The translations under genes were made by a program, and so were the position numbers. 62,366 nucleotides of DNA, taken from Actinomycetota bacterium. GTDB lineage: Bacteria > Actinomycetota > Actinomycetes > Nanopelagicales > Nanopelagicaceae. Under the pieces are notes generated by a model that saw nothing but the letters and a program-made list of their open reading frames with translations, was not told the origin of the DNA and did no database searches. The stretch's first letter is position 1. Every line of letters begins with the position of its first letter. Positions 47,530-56,836 of the stretch are shown one piece after another. The stretch lies in assembly GCA_009726125.1 (NCBI GenBank), contig WLIT01000006.1:1-62366 (forward strand), given 5' to 3'.

Positions 47530-49575
47530 TTAATTCCGAGCGATTGTTCGCATGGCAGCGTCAGCAATATTTTCCGGTGTAAATCCATACTCTTTAAACA
47601 ACTCGCTAGCAGAAGCCGAAGCTCCAAAGTGTTCAAGACTGACGATTTCACCTTTGTCGCCAACATACTTATGCCAACCAGCACCGACGCCAGCCTCAAC
47701 GCTCACCCGCGCCGTAATCTCTTTTGGCAAAACGCTCTCTTTGTAGGAATCACTCTGTTCCTCAAACCATTCCAAACATGGCGCGCTAACAACGCGGGCT
47801 GTGACTGATTTCAATTGAAGTAGCTCGCTTGCTGCTATAGCAATCGCAACCTCTGAACCTGTAGCAATAATTATCACATCAGGTTTCTCTGGGGAGTCAG
47901 AAACTATGTACGCTCCTTTAGCAACACCTTCGGCGCTTGCAAATTTTTGGCGATCTAAAACTGGCAGATTCTGCCGGGATAGCGCAAAGCCCACAGGTTT
48001 GCGGCGAGAGATAGCTTCACGCCAGGCAATTGCAGTTTCATTTGCGTCGGCCGGACGAACGATTGCCAAATTCGGAATGAGACGCAATGAGGCTAGATGT
48101 TCAACTGGTTGATGTGTTGGGCCATCTTCGCCAAGTCCAATTGAATCGTGGGTCCAAACGAAGATCGAAGGAATATTCATTAGCGCAGCCAAGCGAACAG
48201 CGCCACGCATATAGTCACTGAAAACTAAGAAAGTTCCACCGAAACATCTTGTTAATCCGTGTAGTGCGATGCCATTCAAAATAGCGCCCATAGCATGCTC
48301 ACGAATTCCAAAATGAATTATTCGACCGAATGGATCAGAGTTTGCCATCTTGCTGGACTTCGGTAAGAAAGATTTCGCACCACTGATAGAAGTGTTATTG
48401 CTACCGGCTAGATCAGATGAACCGCCCCAAAACTCTGGGAGTACTCCCGCTAGCGCACTAATGATTTTTCCAGAAGCGGCGCGAGTTGCAATATCTTTTC
48501 CACTTTCAAATACCGGAATCACTTTCTCCCAACCAGTCGGAAGTTCTTTAGCGTCTAATCTCTGCAGTAAATCACTCTGTTCTGGATTCTTCTTCTTCCA
48601 TACGTTGAATTCAGTTTGCCACTTTGCGTGCGCGGCAGCGCCTCGAGTTACAACTTCACGAGCATGTGCTAAAACTTCTGCGGGAACGATAAATGATTCT
48701 TCCGGATTCAAACCCAGTGCAATTTTCGTTGCAGCCACTTCATCACTCCCGAGAGCCGAGCCATGAGATTCATGTGTGCCTTGAGCTTTTGGTGCAGGCC
48801 AGGCAATTACAGTTTTCAATCTAATCAGCGTTGGCTTCGAAGTTTCAACTTGCGCAGCCAGCATTGCGCTTTCAAGTGCGATTTGATCGACATCGCCAAC
48901 AGCTCTCGCCGCAACCTCGATAACGTTCCAACCGTAAGCCTTATATCTAGCTGAAACATCTTCCGTGAATGCAAAATGCGTGTCACCTTCAATAGAAATG
49001 CGATTGTCGTCATAAATAACTTTCAAATTCCCAAGTTCTTGCGTTCCAGCCAGCGACGAGGCTTCCGCGCTTAAGCCTTCCTGCAAATCACCATCTGATG
49101 CAATAACCCAAATATCATGATCAAATAACTTTGTCGCACCATCTGGATCAAAAAGCCCCTTTTCATAGCGCGCAGCCATAGCCATTCCGATAGCGCTAGC
49201 GATTCCAGATCCCAATGGACCAGTCGTAATTTCAACCCCAGCCGTATGTCCAAACTCGGGGTGACCTGGTGTTTTAGAACCAGCAGTTCTAAAACTTTGC
49301 AAATCTGAAAGTTCTAAACCATATCCCGATAAAAAGAGTTGTACATATAACGTTAACGAAGAATGTCCTGCGGATAATACAAAACGATCTCGGCCAAGCC
49401 AATTCGGATCAGTTGGATCGTGCTTCATTATTCTTTGGAAGAGCGTGTAGGCAACGGGTGCAAGTGCCATTGCAGTTCCAGGGTGGCCGTTACCAACTTT
49501 TTGCACTGCATCCATTGCAAGTGCGCGGCTTATTGTGACCGCTTTGTCATCTAATTCATTCCAAGGGTGCGACAT
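47530..49575 (-). CDS. tkt: Transketolase
   Basis: Thiamine-diphosphate enzyme moving two-carbon units in the pentose phosphate pathway, 681 aa. Visible motifs are NGHPGTAMALAP near 28, GPLGSGIASAIGMAMA near 119 and the TPP-binding GDLQEGLSAEASSLAG...DDN near 161-190. A pyrimidine-binding domain follows with FVWTHDSIGLGEDGPTHQPVEHL near 470. The gene directly abuts ctaA upstream and pgi downstream. The common actinobacterial neighbours tal and zwf are absent from this cluster. Confidence 0.97.
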   Translation of the reverse strand: MSHPWNELDDKAVTISRALAMDAVQKVGNGHPGTAMALAPVAYTLFQRIMKHDPTDPNWLGRDRFVLSAGHSSLTLYVQLFLSGYGLELSDLQSFRTAGSKTPGHPEFGHTAGVEITTGPLGSGIASAIGMAMAARYEKGLFDPDGATKLFDHDIWVIASDGDLQEGLSAEASSLAGTQELGNLKVIYDDNRISIEGDTHFAFTEDVSARYKAYGWNVIEVAARAVGDVDQIALESAMLAAQVETSKPTLIRLKTVIAWPAPKAQGTHESHGSALGSDEVAATKIALGLNPEESFIVPAEVLAHAREVVTRGAAAHAKWQTEFNVWKKKNPEQSDLLQRLDAKELPTGWEKVIPVFESGKDIATRAASGKIISALAGVLPEFWGGSSDLAGSNNTSISGAKSFLPKSSKMANSDPFGRIIHFGIREHAMGAILNGIALHGLTRCFGGTFLVFSDYMRGAVRLAALMNIPSIFVWTHDSIGLGEDGPTHQPVEHLASLRLIPNLAIVRPADANETAIAWREAISRRKPVGFALSRQNLPVLDRQKFASAEGVAKGAYIVSDSPEKPDVIIIATGSEVAIAIAASELLQLKSVTARVVSAPCLEWFEEQSDSYKESVLPKEITARVSVEAGVGAGWHKYVGDKGEIVSLEHFGASASASELFKEYGFTPENIADAAMRTIARN

Positions 49576-50466
49576 TTAGTTGACTTCTTTCTTGGCACCA
49601 CGGCCAGTTAAATTGATACGCCAAGCACTCATCCAGACCAGAACCGCACCTAGTAAATGAGCACCGACGACAAGTTCAGGTAACCCGGTAAAATATTGAA
49701 TGTAACCGATTGTACCTTGTAGCAGCTCAATCAATAAAAGAATTTTTATATAGCCGCCAAATATCTTCTGTACTTCTGCACTTTCAGAACTTTTAACGAC
49801 AAGATATAACGTAAGTGTTAAGCAAATTAGCGCAATGACTGCATCTGCATGAAGCCATGAAACTGTGCGTTCATCAAATGGAAATCGCTTAACGTCAGCA
49901 TCCCCAGCATGAGGGCCAGTTCCAGTTACTACGACTCCAAGTACCAACACGAGAAAAGCTAGAGAAGTAACGATTTTTGTTAAGTTACGTGTCAAAGATT
50001 TTACAAATAAAACGGGTCTTTCCAGGATGCGATGACGAAGAGAGAGCGCTCCAGCAATTAATGGGATTGTTAAAACAAAGTGCGCCGATACTGCGATCGG
50101 ATTCAAATCAGTTAGAACCGTAATTCCACCAAGTACAACTTGACCAAAGAAACCAAGAATCTGCAAAATAGCCAAGACGCGTAAATATTTGAAGTCTGAA
50201 CGGTTCTTCAATTTCTTAACTATGTAAATTAAAGCAGCTAGCGCAATTATTAACATCACCCAGGCGAGTAGTCGATTTCCGAATTCAATCCAAGCATGCA
50301 ATTGACCTTCAGTCTGGTTGACTATTGGTTTTATAGATCCATCTGTACATTCTGGCCAGGTGGGGCATCCGAGTCCGGAGCCAGTGAGCCGAACCGCACC
50401 GCCAGTTACGACAATTCCAGCCTGAATGACCAAAAGGGCTGTGAAGATAAATTTTGGCATGGTCAT
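49576..50466 (-). CDS. ctaA: Heme A synthase (COX15/CtaA)
   Basis: Oxidises heme O to heme A for cytochrome c oxidase. The 296-aa membrane protein has about eight hydrophobic segments. The first external loop carries C34 and C40 in GCPTWPEC, and histidines occur at the usual transmembrane positions (HAWIEFGNR near 58, SAHFVLT near 131, WLHADA near 209). A leaderless-type TAGGCT lies six bases before the ATG at 50466. With SURF1 at 58670-59389 it implies an aa3-type oxidase encoded elsewhere. Confidence 0.92.
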   Translation of the reverse strand: MTMPKFIFTALLVIQAGIVVTGGAVRLTGSGLGCPTWPECTDGSIKPIVNQTEGQLHAWIEFGNRLLAWVMLIIALAALIYIVKKLKNRSDFKYLRVLAILQILGFFGQVVLGGITVLTDLNPIAVSAHFVLTIPLIAGALSLRHRILERPVLFVKSLTRNLTKIVTSLAFLVLVLGVVVTGTGPHAGDADVKRFPFDERTVSWLHADAVIALICLTLTLYLVVKSSESAEVQKIFGGYIKILLLIELLQGTIGYIQYFTGLPELVVGAHLLGAVLVWMSAWRINLTGRGAKKEVN

Positions 50467-50472
50467 GCTCGT

Positions 50473-50478
50473 AGCCTA
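50473..50478 (-). promoter_or_regulatory. Leaderless promoter -10 (TAGGCT) of ctaA-tkt-pgi
   Basis: On the minus strand TAGGCT is followed by six bases (ACGAGC) and the ATG of ctaA. The spacing matches other leaderless candidates in the window. It lies in the 83-base divergent region shared with sufR. Confidence 0.5.
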
Positions 50479-50491
50479 TGGGCTCGATTGC

Positions 50492-50505
50492 CTGCCTCGC
50501 GGCAG
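50492..50505. promoter_or_regulatory. Inverted repeat CTGCC-TCGC-GGCAG in ctaA/sufR divergent region
   Basis: A perfect 5-bp inverted repeat with a four-base centre, between the ctaA promoter and sufR. It may be an operator or incidental hairpin. Confidence 0.3.
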
Positions 50506-50536
50506 CCCGTCAAGTGGCGGCTTTGGGTGAATTACG

Positions 50537-50550
50537 CAACAATACTGTTG
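50537..50550. promoter_or_regulatory. Inverted repeat CAACA-ATAC-TGTTG at the sufR start
   Basis: A perfect 5-bp inverted repeat whose last base is the first base of the sufR GTG. Its position overlapping the start is that expected of an autoregulatory operator. No binding consensus is available from sequence alone. Confidence 0.4.
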
Positions 50551-51224
50551 TGAAAAAGAGCGAAGACCGTACCCGCGATTTAGTCGCGCGCGCCATCCTT
50601 GAGAATGGCCCGGCTACAGCCGTGGCTCTCGCCGCCAAATTAAAAATTACTCCAGCTGGGGTTCGCCGCCACTTGGATAATTTAATTGCCCAAGGTTTAT
50701 TAACTGCGCGGGAACCATTTCAAAGTTCTTTAGATTCTCGCGGTCGAGGCCGCCCATCAAAAGTATTTGTTATGACTGATGACGGTCGTGAAAAGTTTGA
50801 ACATACTTACGACGATCTAGCAGTCTCCGCACTTAAATTTATGTCATCTCAGGGAGACAGTTCGTTGGTCAAGGAATTCGCCAGGAGTCGTGCCGAAGAG
50901 ATCACTAAACGCGCGGCACAAATTTTGGCTAATAAGAAGAACTTGAATGAGAAGAGTGAAGCGCTAGCAGATTTTCTTACCAAGGAGGGTTACGCAGCCA
51001 ATAATCACTCACAGGGAATTGGCGAAGAACTCTGTCAAAACCATTGCCCGATTGCACATGTAGCGGCGCAATTTCCTGAAATTTGCGAAGCCGAGACTGA
51101 AGCCTTCTCTGTATTGCTTGGAACACATGTCCAGCGACTAGCAACAATTGCACATGGCGATGGAGTCTGTACAACATTTATTCCTAATACAAAGAATCTA
51201 ACTAAAAATAGAGAGCGAGCCTAA
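50550..51224 (+). CDS. sufR: SufR-type Fe-S cluster-sensing transcriptional regulator
   Basis: Winged-helix regulator of the suf operon, 224 aa. The HTH (about 8-70) contains [28 protein letters not shown]-terminal cysteine set C162, C166 and C179 (LCQNHC...ICEAE) is where related SufR proteins bind a 4Fe-4S cluster. I chose GTG at 50550 because the conserved N-terminus [13 protein letters not shown] starts there; the in-frame ATG at 50478 would add an unconserved tail. There is no Shine-Dalgarno. It is expected to repress suf genes when clusters are sufficient. Confidence 0.9.
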   Translation: MKKSEDRTRDLVARAILENGPATAVALAAKLKITPAGVRRHLDNLIAQGLLTAREPFQSSLDSRGRGRPSKVFVMTDDGREKFEHTYDDLAVSALKFMSSQGDSSLVKEFARSRAEEITKRAAQILANKKNLNEKSEALADFLTKEGYAANNHSQGIGEELCQNHCPIAHVAAQFPEICEAETEAFSVLLGTHVQRLATIAHGDGVCTTFIPNTKNLTKNRERA

Positions 51225-51225
51225 A

Positions 51226-52644
51226 ATGAGCGATATCTTGGCGAAGAATCCTGGACTTGAAGGAATTGGAAATTATGAATATGGCTGGTCTGATAAAAAT
51301 GATGTGAGCGCTAATTCGAGACGTGGTCTTAATGAGGATGTTGTCCGCGATATTTCATCTAAGAAAAGCGAACCGCAATGGATGCTAGATCTACGCCTTA
51401 AGGGTTTAAGTCTCTTTGAAAAAAAGCCGATGCCTACGTGGGGATCAGATTTATCGGGAATTTTCTTTGACACGATTAAATACTTCGTACGCTCTACTGA
51501 AAAACAAGCAACTTCTTGGGAAGAACTTCCTGATGACATCAAGAACACCTACGATCGCTTAGGTATTCCAGAAGCCGAGAAGCAACGTTTAGTTTCGGGC
51601 GTTGCTGCGCAATATGAATCTGAAGTTGTTTACCACTCAATCCGCGAAGATCTTGAAGCTCAGGGAGTTATCTTTGTAGATACTGATACCGCGCTTCGCG
51701 AACATGAAGAACTCTTTAAGGAGTATTTCGGCACTGTAATTCCGGTGGGTGATAATAAATTTGCAGCGCTTAATACATCCGTCTGGTCGGGTGGTTCATT
51801 CGTCTACATCCCAAAGGGTGTAAAAGTTGATATCCCACTTCAAGCTTATTTCCGCATCAATACCGAGAATATGGGTCAATTCGAACGCACACTGATTATT
51901 GCTGAAGAAGATTCATATGTTCACTATGTAGAAGGTTGCACTGCGCCGATTTACTCATCGGATTCTCTCCACAGCGCTGTTGTTGAAATCATCATCAAGA
52001 AGGGTGCGCGTGTTCGTTATACAACTATCCAAAACTGGTCTAACAATGTTTACAACTTAGTGACAAAGCGCGCTACATGTGCCGAAGGTGCAACGATGGA
52101 ATGGATTGATGGCAACATCGGTTCAAAAGTTACGATGAAATATCCCGCAGTTATGTTGATGGGACCACATTCAAAGGGCGAAACGCTTTCAATCGCATTT
52201 GCTGGAGAAGGTCAACATCAGGATGCTGGCGCAAAGATGGTCCATGCTGCGCCATTTACCTCTTCAACAATTATCTCTAAATCAGTTGCGCGTGGGGGCG
52301 GAAGAACTTCATACCGCGGACTGGTTCAGATAAATGAAGGTGCGCATCACTCAAAATCAACTGTTAAATGCGATGCACTTCTAGTGGATTCGATTTCAAG
52401 ATCTGATACTTATCCGTATGTAGATGTTCGCGAAGATGATGTCTCTATGGGACACGAAGCGACAGTTTCAAAAATCAGCGATGATCAACTCTTCTATCTG
52501 ATGTCGCGCGGACTTGGTGAAGATGAAGCGATGGCAATGATTGTTCGTGGATTCATCGAACCTATTGCTCGTGAATTACCGATGGAATATGCGCTAGAAC
52601 TAAACCGTCTCATCGAAATGCAGATGGAAGGTGCAGTCGGTTAA
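51226..52644 (+). CDS. sufB: Fe-S cluster assembly scaffold SufB
   Basis: Scaffold subunit of the SufBCD complex on which Fe-S clusters are built, 472 aa. The SufB/SufD beta-helix core has [32 protein letters not shown] near 350-380 and [27 protein letters not shown] near 390-416. The upstream [18 protein letters not shown] near 181 is a SufB hallmark. It begins one base after the sufR stop and overlaps sufD by one base. Confidence 0.97.
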   Translation: MSDILAKNPGLEGIGNYEYGWSDKNDVSANSRRGLNEDVVRDISSKKSEPQWMLDLRLKGLSLFEKKPMPTWGSDLSGIFFDTIKYFVRSTEKQATSWEELPDDIKNTYDRLGIPEAEKQRLVSGVAAQYESEVVYHSIREDLEAQGVIFVDTDTALREHEELFKEYFGTVIPVGDNKFAALNTSVWSGGSFVYIPKGVKVDIPLQAYFRINTENMGQFERTLIIAEEDSYVHYVEGCTAPIYSSDSLHSAVVEIIIKKGARVRYTTIQNWSNNVYNLVTKRATCAEGATMEWIDGNIGSKVTMKYPAVMLMGPHSKGETLSIAFAGEGQHQDAGAKMVHAAPFTSSTIISKSVARGGGRTSYRGLVQINEGAHHSKSTVKCDALLVDSISRSDTYPYVDVREDDVSMGHEATVSKISDDQLFYLMSRGLGEDEAMAMIVRGFIEPIARELPMEYALELNRLIEMQMEGAVG

Positions 52645-53729
52645 TGAGCACTTTGACAACTAATTACTTAGCTCCAACCGGCCGCGAGGAAGCATGGAGA
52701 TTTACTCCGCTTGCTCGGGTCGGGGGTTTGTTAGATGCATCAACAGCAATTGAAAGTGTCGCAAGCCTTAGAATTACCAACGCTGCGCCACAAATTAAAT
52801 TAACTGTAAAAAGCGCTCAAGATTTGCCAGCAATTTCTATCAGCGATGACTTAGCGACCATTCGGGCTCGCGAAGTTATTAGCGAAGTAACACATATAGA
52901 AGTTGCCGCAAATGCCCAACCATCCGAACCATTGATAATGGAGAGGTCTGGATTGACTGGCAAACCACAAGCCAGCCGTACTTTAATTTCGTGCGGAGTC
53001 AATTCACACGCAACAATTATTCTGATCAACACGGGGGATGTAATCCTTGCAGATGAGATTGAATTTGATTTAGCCCCAGGCTCAAACCTGACTTTCATCT
53101 CTTTGCAAGAGTGGAGCGCTAAAGCCGTGCATTTGGGTAGACAGCACGCTGTCATTTCAAAAGATGCAACATTTAATTCAATTGTTATCACCGTCGGAGG
53201 CTCTTTGGTACGCCTACTACCAACAGTGGAGTACAGCGGCCCTGGTTCAAGCGCAGACCTACAAGGTTTGTATTTTGCAACTGATGGCCAACATCTTGAA
53301 CATAGATTGCATGTCAACCACAATGTTCCAAACGCTAAGAGTCGAGTCAATTACAAGGGCGCTTTAGCTGGAGACAAGGCACATACAGTTTGGATCGGCG
53401 ATGTTTATATTCGAGCCAACGCAGAAGGCACAGACACATATGAATTGAACCGAAATTTATTGTTATCCGATGGCGCACGTGCAGATTCAGTTCCAAACTT
53501 AGAGATTGAAACTGGCGAAATTGTCGGAGCCGGTCATGCAAGCACAACAGGTCGCTTCGATGATGAACAACTTTTCTACTTATCTTCTCGTGGTATTTCA
53601 GCCGAAATTGCTCGTCGATTAGTTATTCGAGGCTTCTTTGCAGAGATTGTTGGCAAGATTAAAAATGAAGAAATTGAGAATCGTCTTATGGATCGCATTG
53701 ATTCCGAACTAGCTAAAGTGGAGGCATAG
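52644..53729 (+). CDS. sufD: Fe-S cluster assembly protein SufD
   Basis: Partner of SufB and SufC in cluster assembly and iron delivery, 361 aa. The conserved core includes LEHRLHVNHNVPNAKSRVNYKGAL near 215-238 and a C-terminal GAGHASTTGRFDDEQLFYLSSRGI near 292-315. Sequence is more divergent than SufB, as usual. The ATG overlaps the sufB stop and the TAG overlaps the GTG of the following Rieske gene, so the run is tightly coupled. Confidence 0.94.
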   Translation: MSTLTTNYLAPTGREEAWRFTPLARVGGLLDASTAIESVASLRITNAAPQIKLTVKSAQDLPAISISDDLATIRAREVISEVTHIEVAANAQPSEPLIMERSGLTGKPQASRTLISCGVNSHATIILINTGDVILADEIEFDLAPGSNLTFISLQEWSAKAVHLGRQHAVISKDATFNSIVITVGGSLVRLLPTVEYSGPGSSADLQGLYFATDGQHLEHRLHVNHNVPNAKSRVNYKGALAGDKAHTVWIGDVYIRANAEGTDTYELNRNLLLSDGARADSVPNLEIETGEIVGAGHASTTGRFDDEQLFYLSSRGISAEIARRLVIRGFFAEIVGKIKNEEIENRLMDRIDSELAKVEA

Positions 53730-54043
53730 TGACTGAATTAGCTTTCTCTTCGCTCGCCGATCGTAAGCCAGTTAAGGTCGATTTAAATGGAACACCGGTG
53801 TGCGTTACCAGAATTGGCGATGAAGTATTTGCTATTGCAGATACCTGTTCTCATTCTGAAGCCTCGCTCTCTGAAGGTGATGTAACAGATTTTAAAATTG
53901 AATGTTGGTTGCATGGAGCGGAATTTGATCTGCGCAGTGGTGAGGTTGTTACGCCACCAGCTTCGATTCCAGTCGAAACTTTTGAAGTTAAACGTACCGA
54001 TAATGTTGTAATTATTTCGAGCAGAAAATCTGCGAAAGGTTAA
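53729..54043 (+). CDS. Rieske-type 2Fe-2S ferredoxin
   Basis: A 104-aa soluble protein with a complete Rieske 2Fe-2S motif: C40 and H42 (CSHSE) and C59 and H62 (CWLHG). It resembles ferredoxin subunits of non-heme iron oxygenases. There is no oxygenase gene nearby; its position between sufD and sufC is known in other actinobacterial suf operons, suggesting an electron-transfer role in cluster assembly. The start is GTG overlapping the sufD stop. Confidence 0.92.
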   Translation: MTELAFSSLADRKPVKVDLNGTPVCVTRIGDEVFAIADTCSHSEASLSEGDVTDFKIECWLHGAEFDLRSGEVVTPPASIPVETFEVKRTDNVVIISSRKSAKG

Positions 54044-54052
54044 GGGGAGAAT

Positions 54053-54805
54053 ATGAGTACGTTAGAGATAAAAGGACTTCAAGTATCTGTTGCAACAGAG
54101 GCAGGTTTTACTGAAATTTTGCGCGGCGTAGATCTAACAATCAAGTCAGGTGAAACCCACGCAATCATGGGACCAAATGGTTCTGGAAAATCTACTCTTG
54201 CTTACTCCATTGCGGGTCACCCTAAGTACACAATCACCGGGGGCTCGGTAACTTTAGATGGCGTAGATGTTCTCGCGATGTCAGTTGATGAAAGAGCTAG
54301 AGCAGGGTTATTTCTTGCCATGCAGTATCCAGTTGAGGTTCCAGGAGTATCGGTGACCAACTTCTTGCGCACCGCATCCACTGCTATTCGTGGTGAAGCT
54401 CCAAAGGTTAGAACTTGGGTCGGCGAAGTTAAAGAGGCGATGAAAGCGTTAAACATGGACACCAATTTCGCTGAACGCAATGTGAATGAAGGATTCTCTG
54501 GCGGTGAGAAGAAGCGCCATGAAATTCTTCAACTAGAACTTCTTAAGCCAAAATTTGCGATTTTGGATGAGACTGATTCCGGGTTAGATGTTGACGCACT
54601 CCGAATTGTTTCTGAAGGTGTTAATCGCATAAAAGGAAGTAGTGATTTGGGAATCATGCTGATCACCCACTACACACGAATTCTCCGTTACATAAAGCCA
54701 GATTTCGTTCACGTTTTTGCTGCTGGCAAAATTGTTGAAGAAGGCGGCCCAGAGCTAGCCGATAAGTTAGAAGAGAAAGGTTATGCGGAGTACACAACTG
54801 CATAA
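54053..54805 (+). CDS. sufC: Fe-S cluster assembly ATPase SufC
   Basis: ABC-type ATPase energising the SufBCD scaffold, 250 aa. Walker A is GPNGSGKSTL (about 38-47), the signature FSGGEKKRHEILQ (about 147-159), and Walker B FAILDETDSGLD (about 168-179), the distinctive SufC variant. A GGGGAG Shine-Dalgarno lies in the nine-base gap after the Rieske gene. The soluble product binds SufB and SufD. Confidence 0.97.
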   Translation: MSTLEIKGLQVSVATEAGFTEILRGVDLTIKSGETHAIMGPNGSGKSTLAYSIAGHPKYTITGGSVTLDGVDVLAMSVDERARAGLFLAMQYPVEVPGVSVTNFLRTASTAIRGEAPKVRTWVGEVKEAMKALNMDTNFAERNVNEGFSGGEKKRHEILQLELLKPKFAILDETDSGLDVDALRIVSEGVNRIKGSSDLGIMLITHYTRILRYIKPDFVHVFAAGKIVEEGGPELADKLEEKGYAEYTTA

Positions 54806-54808
54806 ACT

Positions 54809-56062
54809 ATGATGCGAACTTTTTCCCCAGCAGAGATTCGAAAAGATTTTCCGATCTTCTCTAAAACCATGCGCGGTGGGAATAGATTGGTCTATTTAGA
54901 CAATGGAGCTACAAGTCAGAAGCCCCTACAAGTTCTAGATGCCGAACGCAATTTCTATGAACAGCATAATGCGGCGGTTCATCGCGGAGCGCACCTTCTG
55001 GCGGAAGAGGCGAGTATCGCCTATGAGGATTCCCGTGGGGTTTTAGCAAAGTTCCTAAATGCCAACGACGATGAAGTTATTTTTACTAAGAGCGCAACCG
55101 AGAGTATCAACGCACTTGCCTATTCATTTGGAAATAGTGCACCAAGTTCTCGCTTCGCATTAAAGCCAGGTGAGCGAATTGTTGTATCCGAACTTGAACA
55201 TCATGCGAACTTGATACCTTGGCAACAATTGGCGAAACGCACAGGCGCAGAATTGGTCTGGTTTTCGATAGATGGTGAAGGGCGATTGGACCTATCAAAT
55301 GTCGCAGAATTGATTAACGAGCGAACAAAAATAGTTGCAATCACTCACCAATCAAATGTTTTAGGAACCATAGTTCCCCTCGACGAGATTGTTAAACGTG
55401 CTCATAACGTTGGAGCGGTGGTTGTACTCGATGCTTGCCAGTCGGCTCCGCACTTCGCAATTGATGTGAAGAGACTGGATATTGATTTCTTAGCATTTTC
55501 GGGGCATAAAGCGCTTGGTCCAACTGGGATCGGAATTTTGTGGGGAAGATCTGAATTTCTAAATCAGATGGAGCCATTCTTAACTGGTGGTTCAATGATT
55601 GAATCCGCGACCATGACCGATACAAAATGGGCGCCCTCACCTAAGCGCTTTGAAGCAGGAGTACCTAACATGGCACAGGCAGTTGGCTTTGCTGCAGCAA
55701 TAACTTATTTGAATAAATTGGGGATGGAGAACGTAGCAAACCATGAGCGAGATTTAACAGCATATGCCCTAAAGAAGTTTTCAGAATTGCGTGGGGTAGA
55801 AGTAATCGGACCCAAGGACAATAAGGATCGTGGATCGGTAATCTCATTCACAATGGCGGATATACATCCACATGATGTTGGACAGGTTCTAGATCAATAT
55901 GGAGTTGCAGTTCGAACTGGTCATCATTGCGCTTGGCCGCTTATGAAAAAATTGGGAATCGTCGGTACTACCCGGGCCTCGTTCTATATTTATAACGATG
56001 AAGCAGATGTAGATGTCTTGATTGATTCAATTGAGCAAACGCAGAAATATTTTAAGGTTTAG
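54809..56062 (+). CDS. sufS: Cysteine desulfurase SufS
   Basis: PLP enzyme releasing sulfur from cysteine as a persulfide for SufU, 417 aa. The PLP lysine is K234 in SGHKALGPTG and the catalytic cysteine C374 in RTGHHCAWP, with the short loop of group II desulfurases. TKSATESINALA near 90 and ELEHHANLIPWQ near 129 are also conserved. Two adjacent ATG codons make the start ambiguous by one residue. It follows sufC after three bases. Confidence 0.96.
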   Translation: MMRTFSPAEIRKDFPIFSKTMRGGNRLVYLDNGATSQKPLQVLDAERNFYEQHNAAVHRGAHLLAEEASIAYEDSRGVLAKFLNANDDEVIFTKSATESINALAYSFGNSAPSSRFALKPGERIVVSELEHHANLIPWQQLAKRTGAELVWFSIDGEGRLDLSNVAELINERTKIVAITHQSNVLGTIVPLDEIVKRAHNVGAVVVLDACQSAPHFAIDVKRLDIDFLAFSGHKALGPTGIGILWGRSEFLNQMEPFLTGGSMIESATMTDTKWAPSPKRFEAGVPNMAQAVGFAAAITYLNKLGMENVANHERDLTAYALKKFSELRGVEVIGPKDNKDRGSVISFTMADIHPHDVGQVLDQYGVAVRTGHHCAWPLMKKLGIVGTTRASFYIYNDEADVDVLIDSIEQTQKYFKV

Positions 56063-56064
56063 CG

Positions 56065-56499
56065 ATGGAATTAGACACGCTTTATCAGGAAGTAATTTTA
56101 GATCATTATAAGCACCCGTTACATAAAAAATTGAGCGCGGATTTTTCTGCACAGGTACATCATGTGAATCCAAGCTGTGGTGATGAAATAACGCTAAATG
56201 TCATGATCCAGAACGGTCTCGTCGAGAACGTCACTTGGGAGGGCGTGGGCTGTTCCATCTCGCAGGCAAGTACTTCAATCGCGGCGGATTTGATGATTGG
56301 CAAAAGCTTGGAAGAAGCGCTCACCACGGTAGATTCTTTCTCACAATTGATGAGTAGTAAAGGTACTGAGGCTGGGGATGAGGAAGTGCTGGAAGATGGC
56401 GTTGCGCTAGCTGGTGTTTCAAAATTTCCGGCTCGTATAAAATGTGCACTATTAGGTTGGATGGCATTTAAAGATGCTGCCCTACAAAGTAAAGTCTAA
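56065..56499 (+). CDS. sufU: Sulfur-transfer scaffold SufU
   Basis: Zinc-bound sulfur acceptor for SufS, 144 aa. The three conserved cysteines sit in NPSCGDEITL (about 36), GVGCSISQAS (about 61) and RIKCALLGW (about 127), with the SufU-specific insertion between the second and third (about 85-115). This distinguishes it from IscU. Only two bases separate it from sufS. Confidence 0.95.
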   Translation: MELDTLYQEVILDHYKHPLHKKLSADFSAQVHHVNPSCGDEITLNVMIQNGLVENVTWEGVGCSISQASTSIAADLMIGKSLEEALTTVDSFSQLMSSKGTEAGDEEVLEDGVALAGVSKFPARIKCALLGWMAFKDAALQSKV

Positions 56500-56512
56500 A
56501 TAAAGGGGAGAG

Positions 56513-56833
56513 ATGACTACGCCAATTACAACACTTGATGACATCACAGAGGCAATGAAGGATGTAATCGATCCCGAGTTAGGTATAAACGTGATCGACT
56601 TAGGTCTGGTTTATGACATGCGACTTGATGAGAATAATGTTGCGATATTAGATATGACCTTAACTTCCGCTGCTTGTCCATTGCAGGACGTTATTGAAGA
56701 TCAAACCCACCAAGTTCTTTCTGACATTACTTCGGATGTAAAAATTAACTGGGTTTGGATGCCACCTTGGGGTCCAGGAAAGATCACCGATGATGGTCGC
56801 GAACAATTGCGTGCGATTGGGTTCACGGTCTAA
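56513..56833 (+). CDS. sufT: SufT / MIP18-family Fe-S assembly factor
   Basis: A 106-aa DUF59 protein assisting Fe-S maturation. The conserved DPELGINVIDLGLVYD near 20-35 and the reactive TSAACPLQ near 56 are present. A GGGGAG Shine-Dalgarno precedes the ATG. It closes the suf operon; the ABC exporter follows three bases later. The exact client proteins are unknown. Confidence 0.92.
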   Translation: MTTPITTLDDITEAMKDVIDPELGINVIDLGLVYDMRLDENNVAILDMTLTSAACPLQDVIEDQTHQVLSDITSDVKINWVWMPPWGPGKITDDGREQLRAIGFTV

Positions 56834-56836
56834 TAG

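Noticed and set aside
48350-48766. 138-aa open frame opposite tkt
   Set aside because: Sits inside the transketolase gene, which has full family motifs; the reverse frame shows no domain.
50478-50549. Extended N-terminus of SufR from the ATG at 50478
   Set aside because: The added residues (MGSIACLAAARQV...) are not like any SufR start, overlap the ctaA promoter and the inverted repeats, and conserved sequence begins only after the GTG at 50550.
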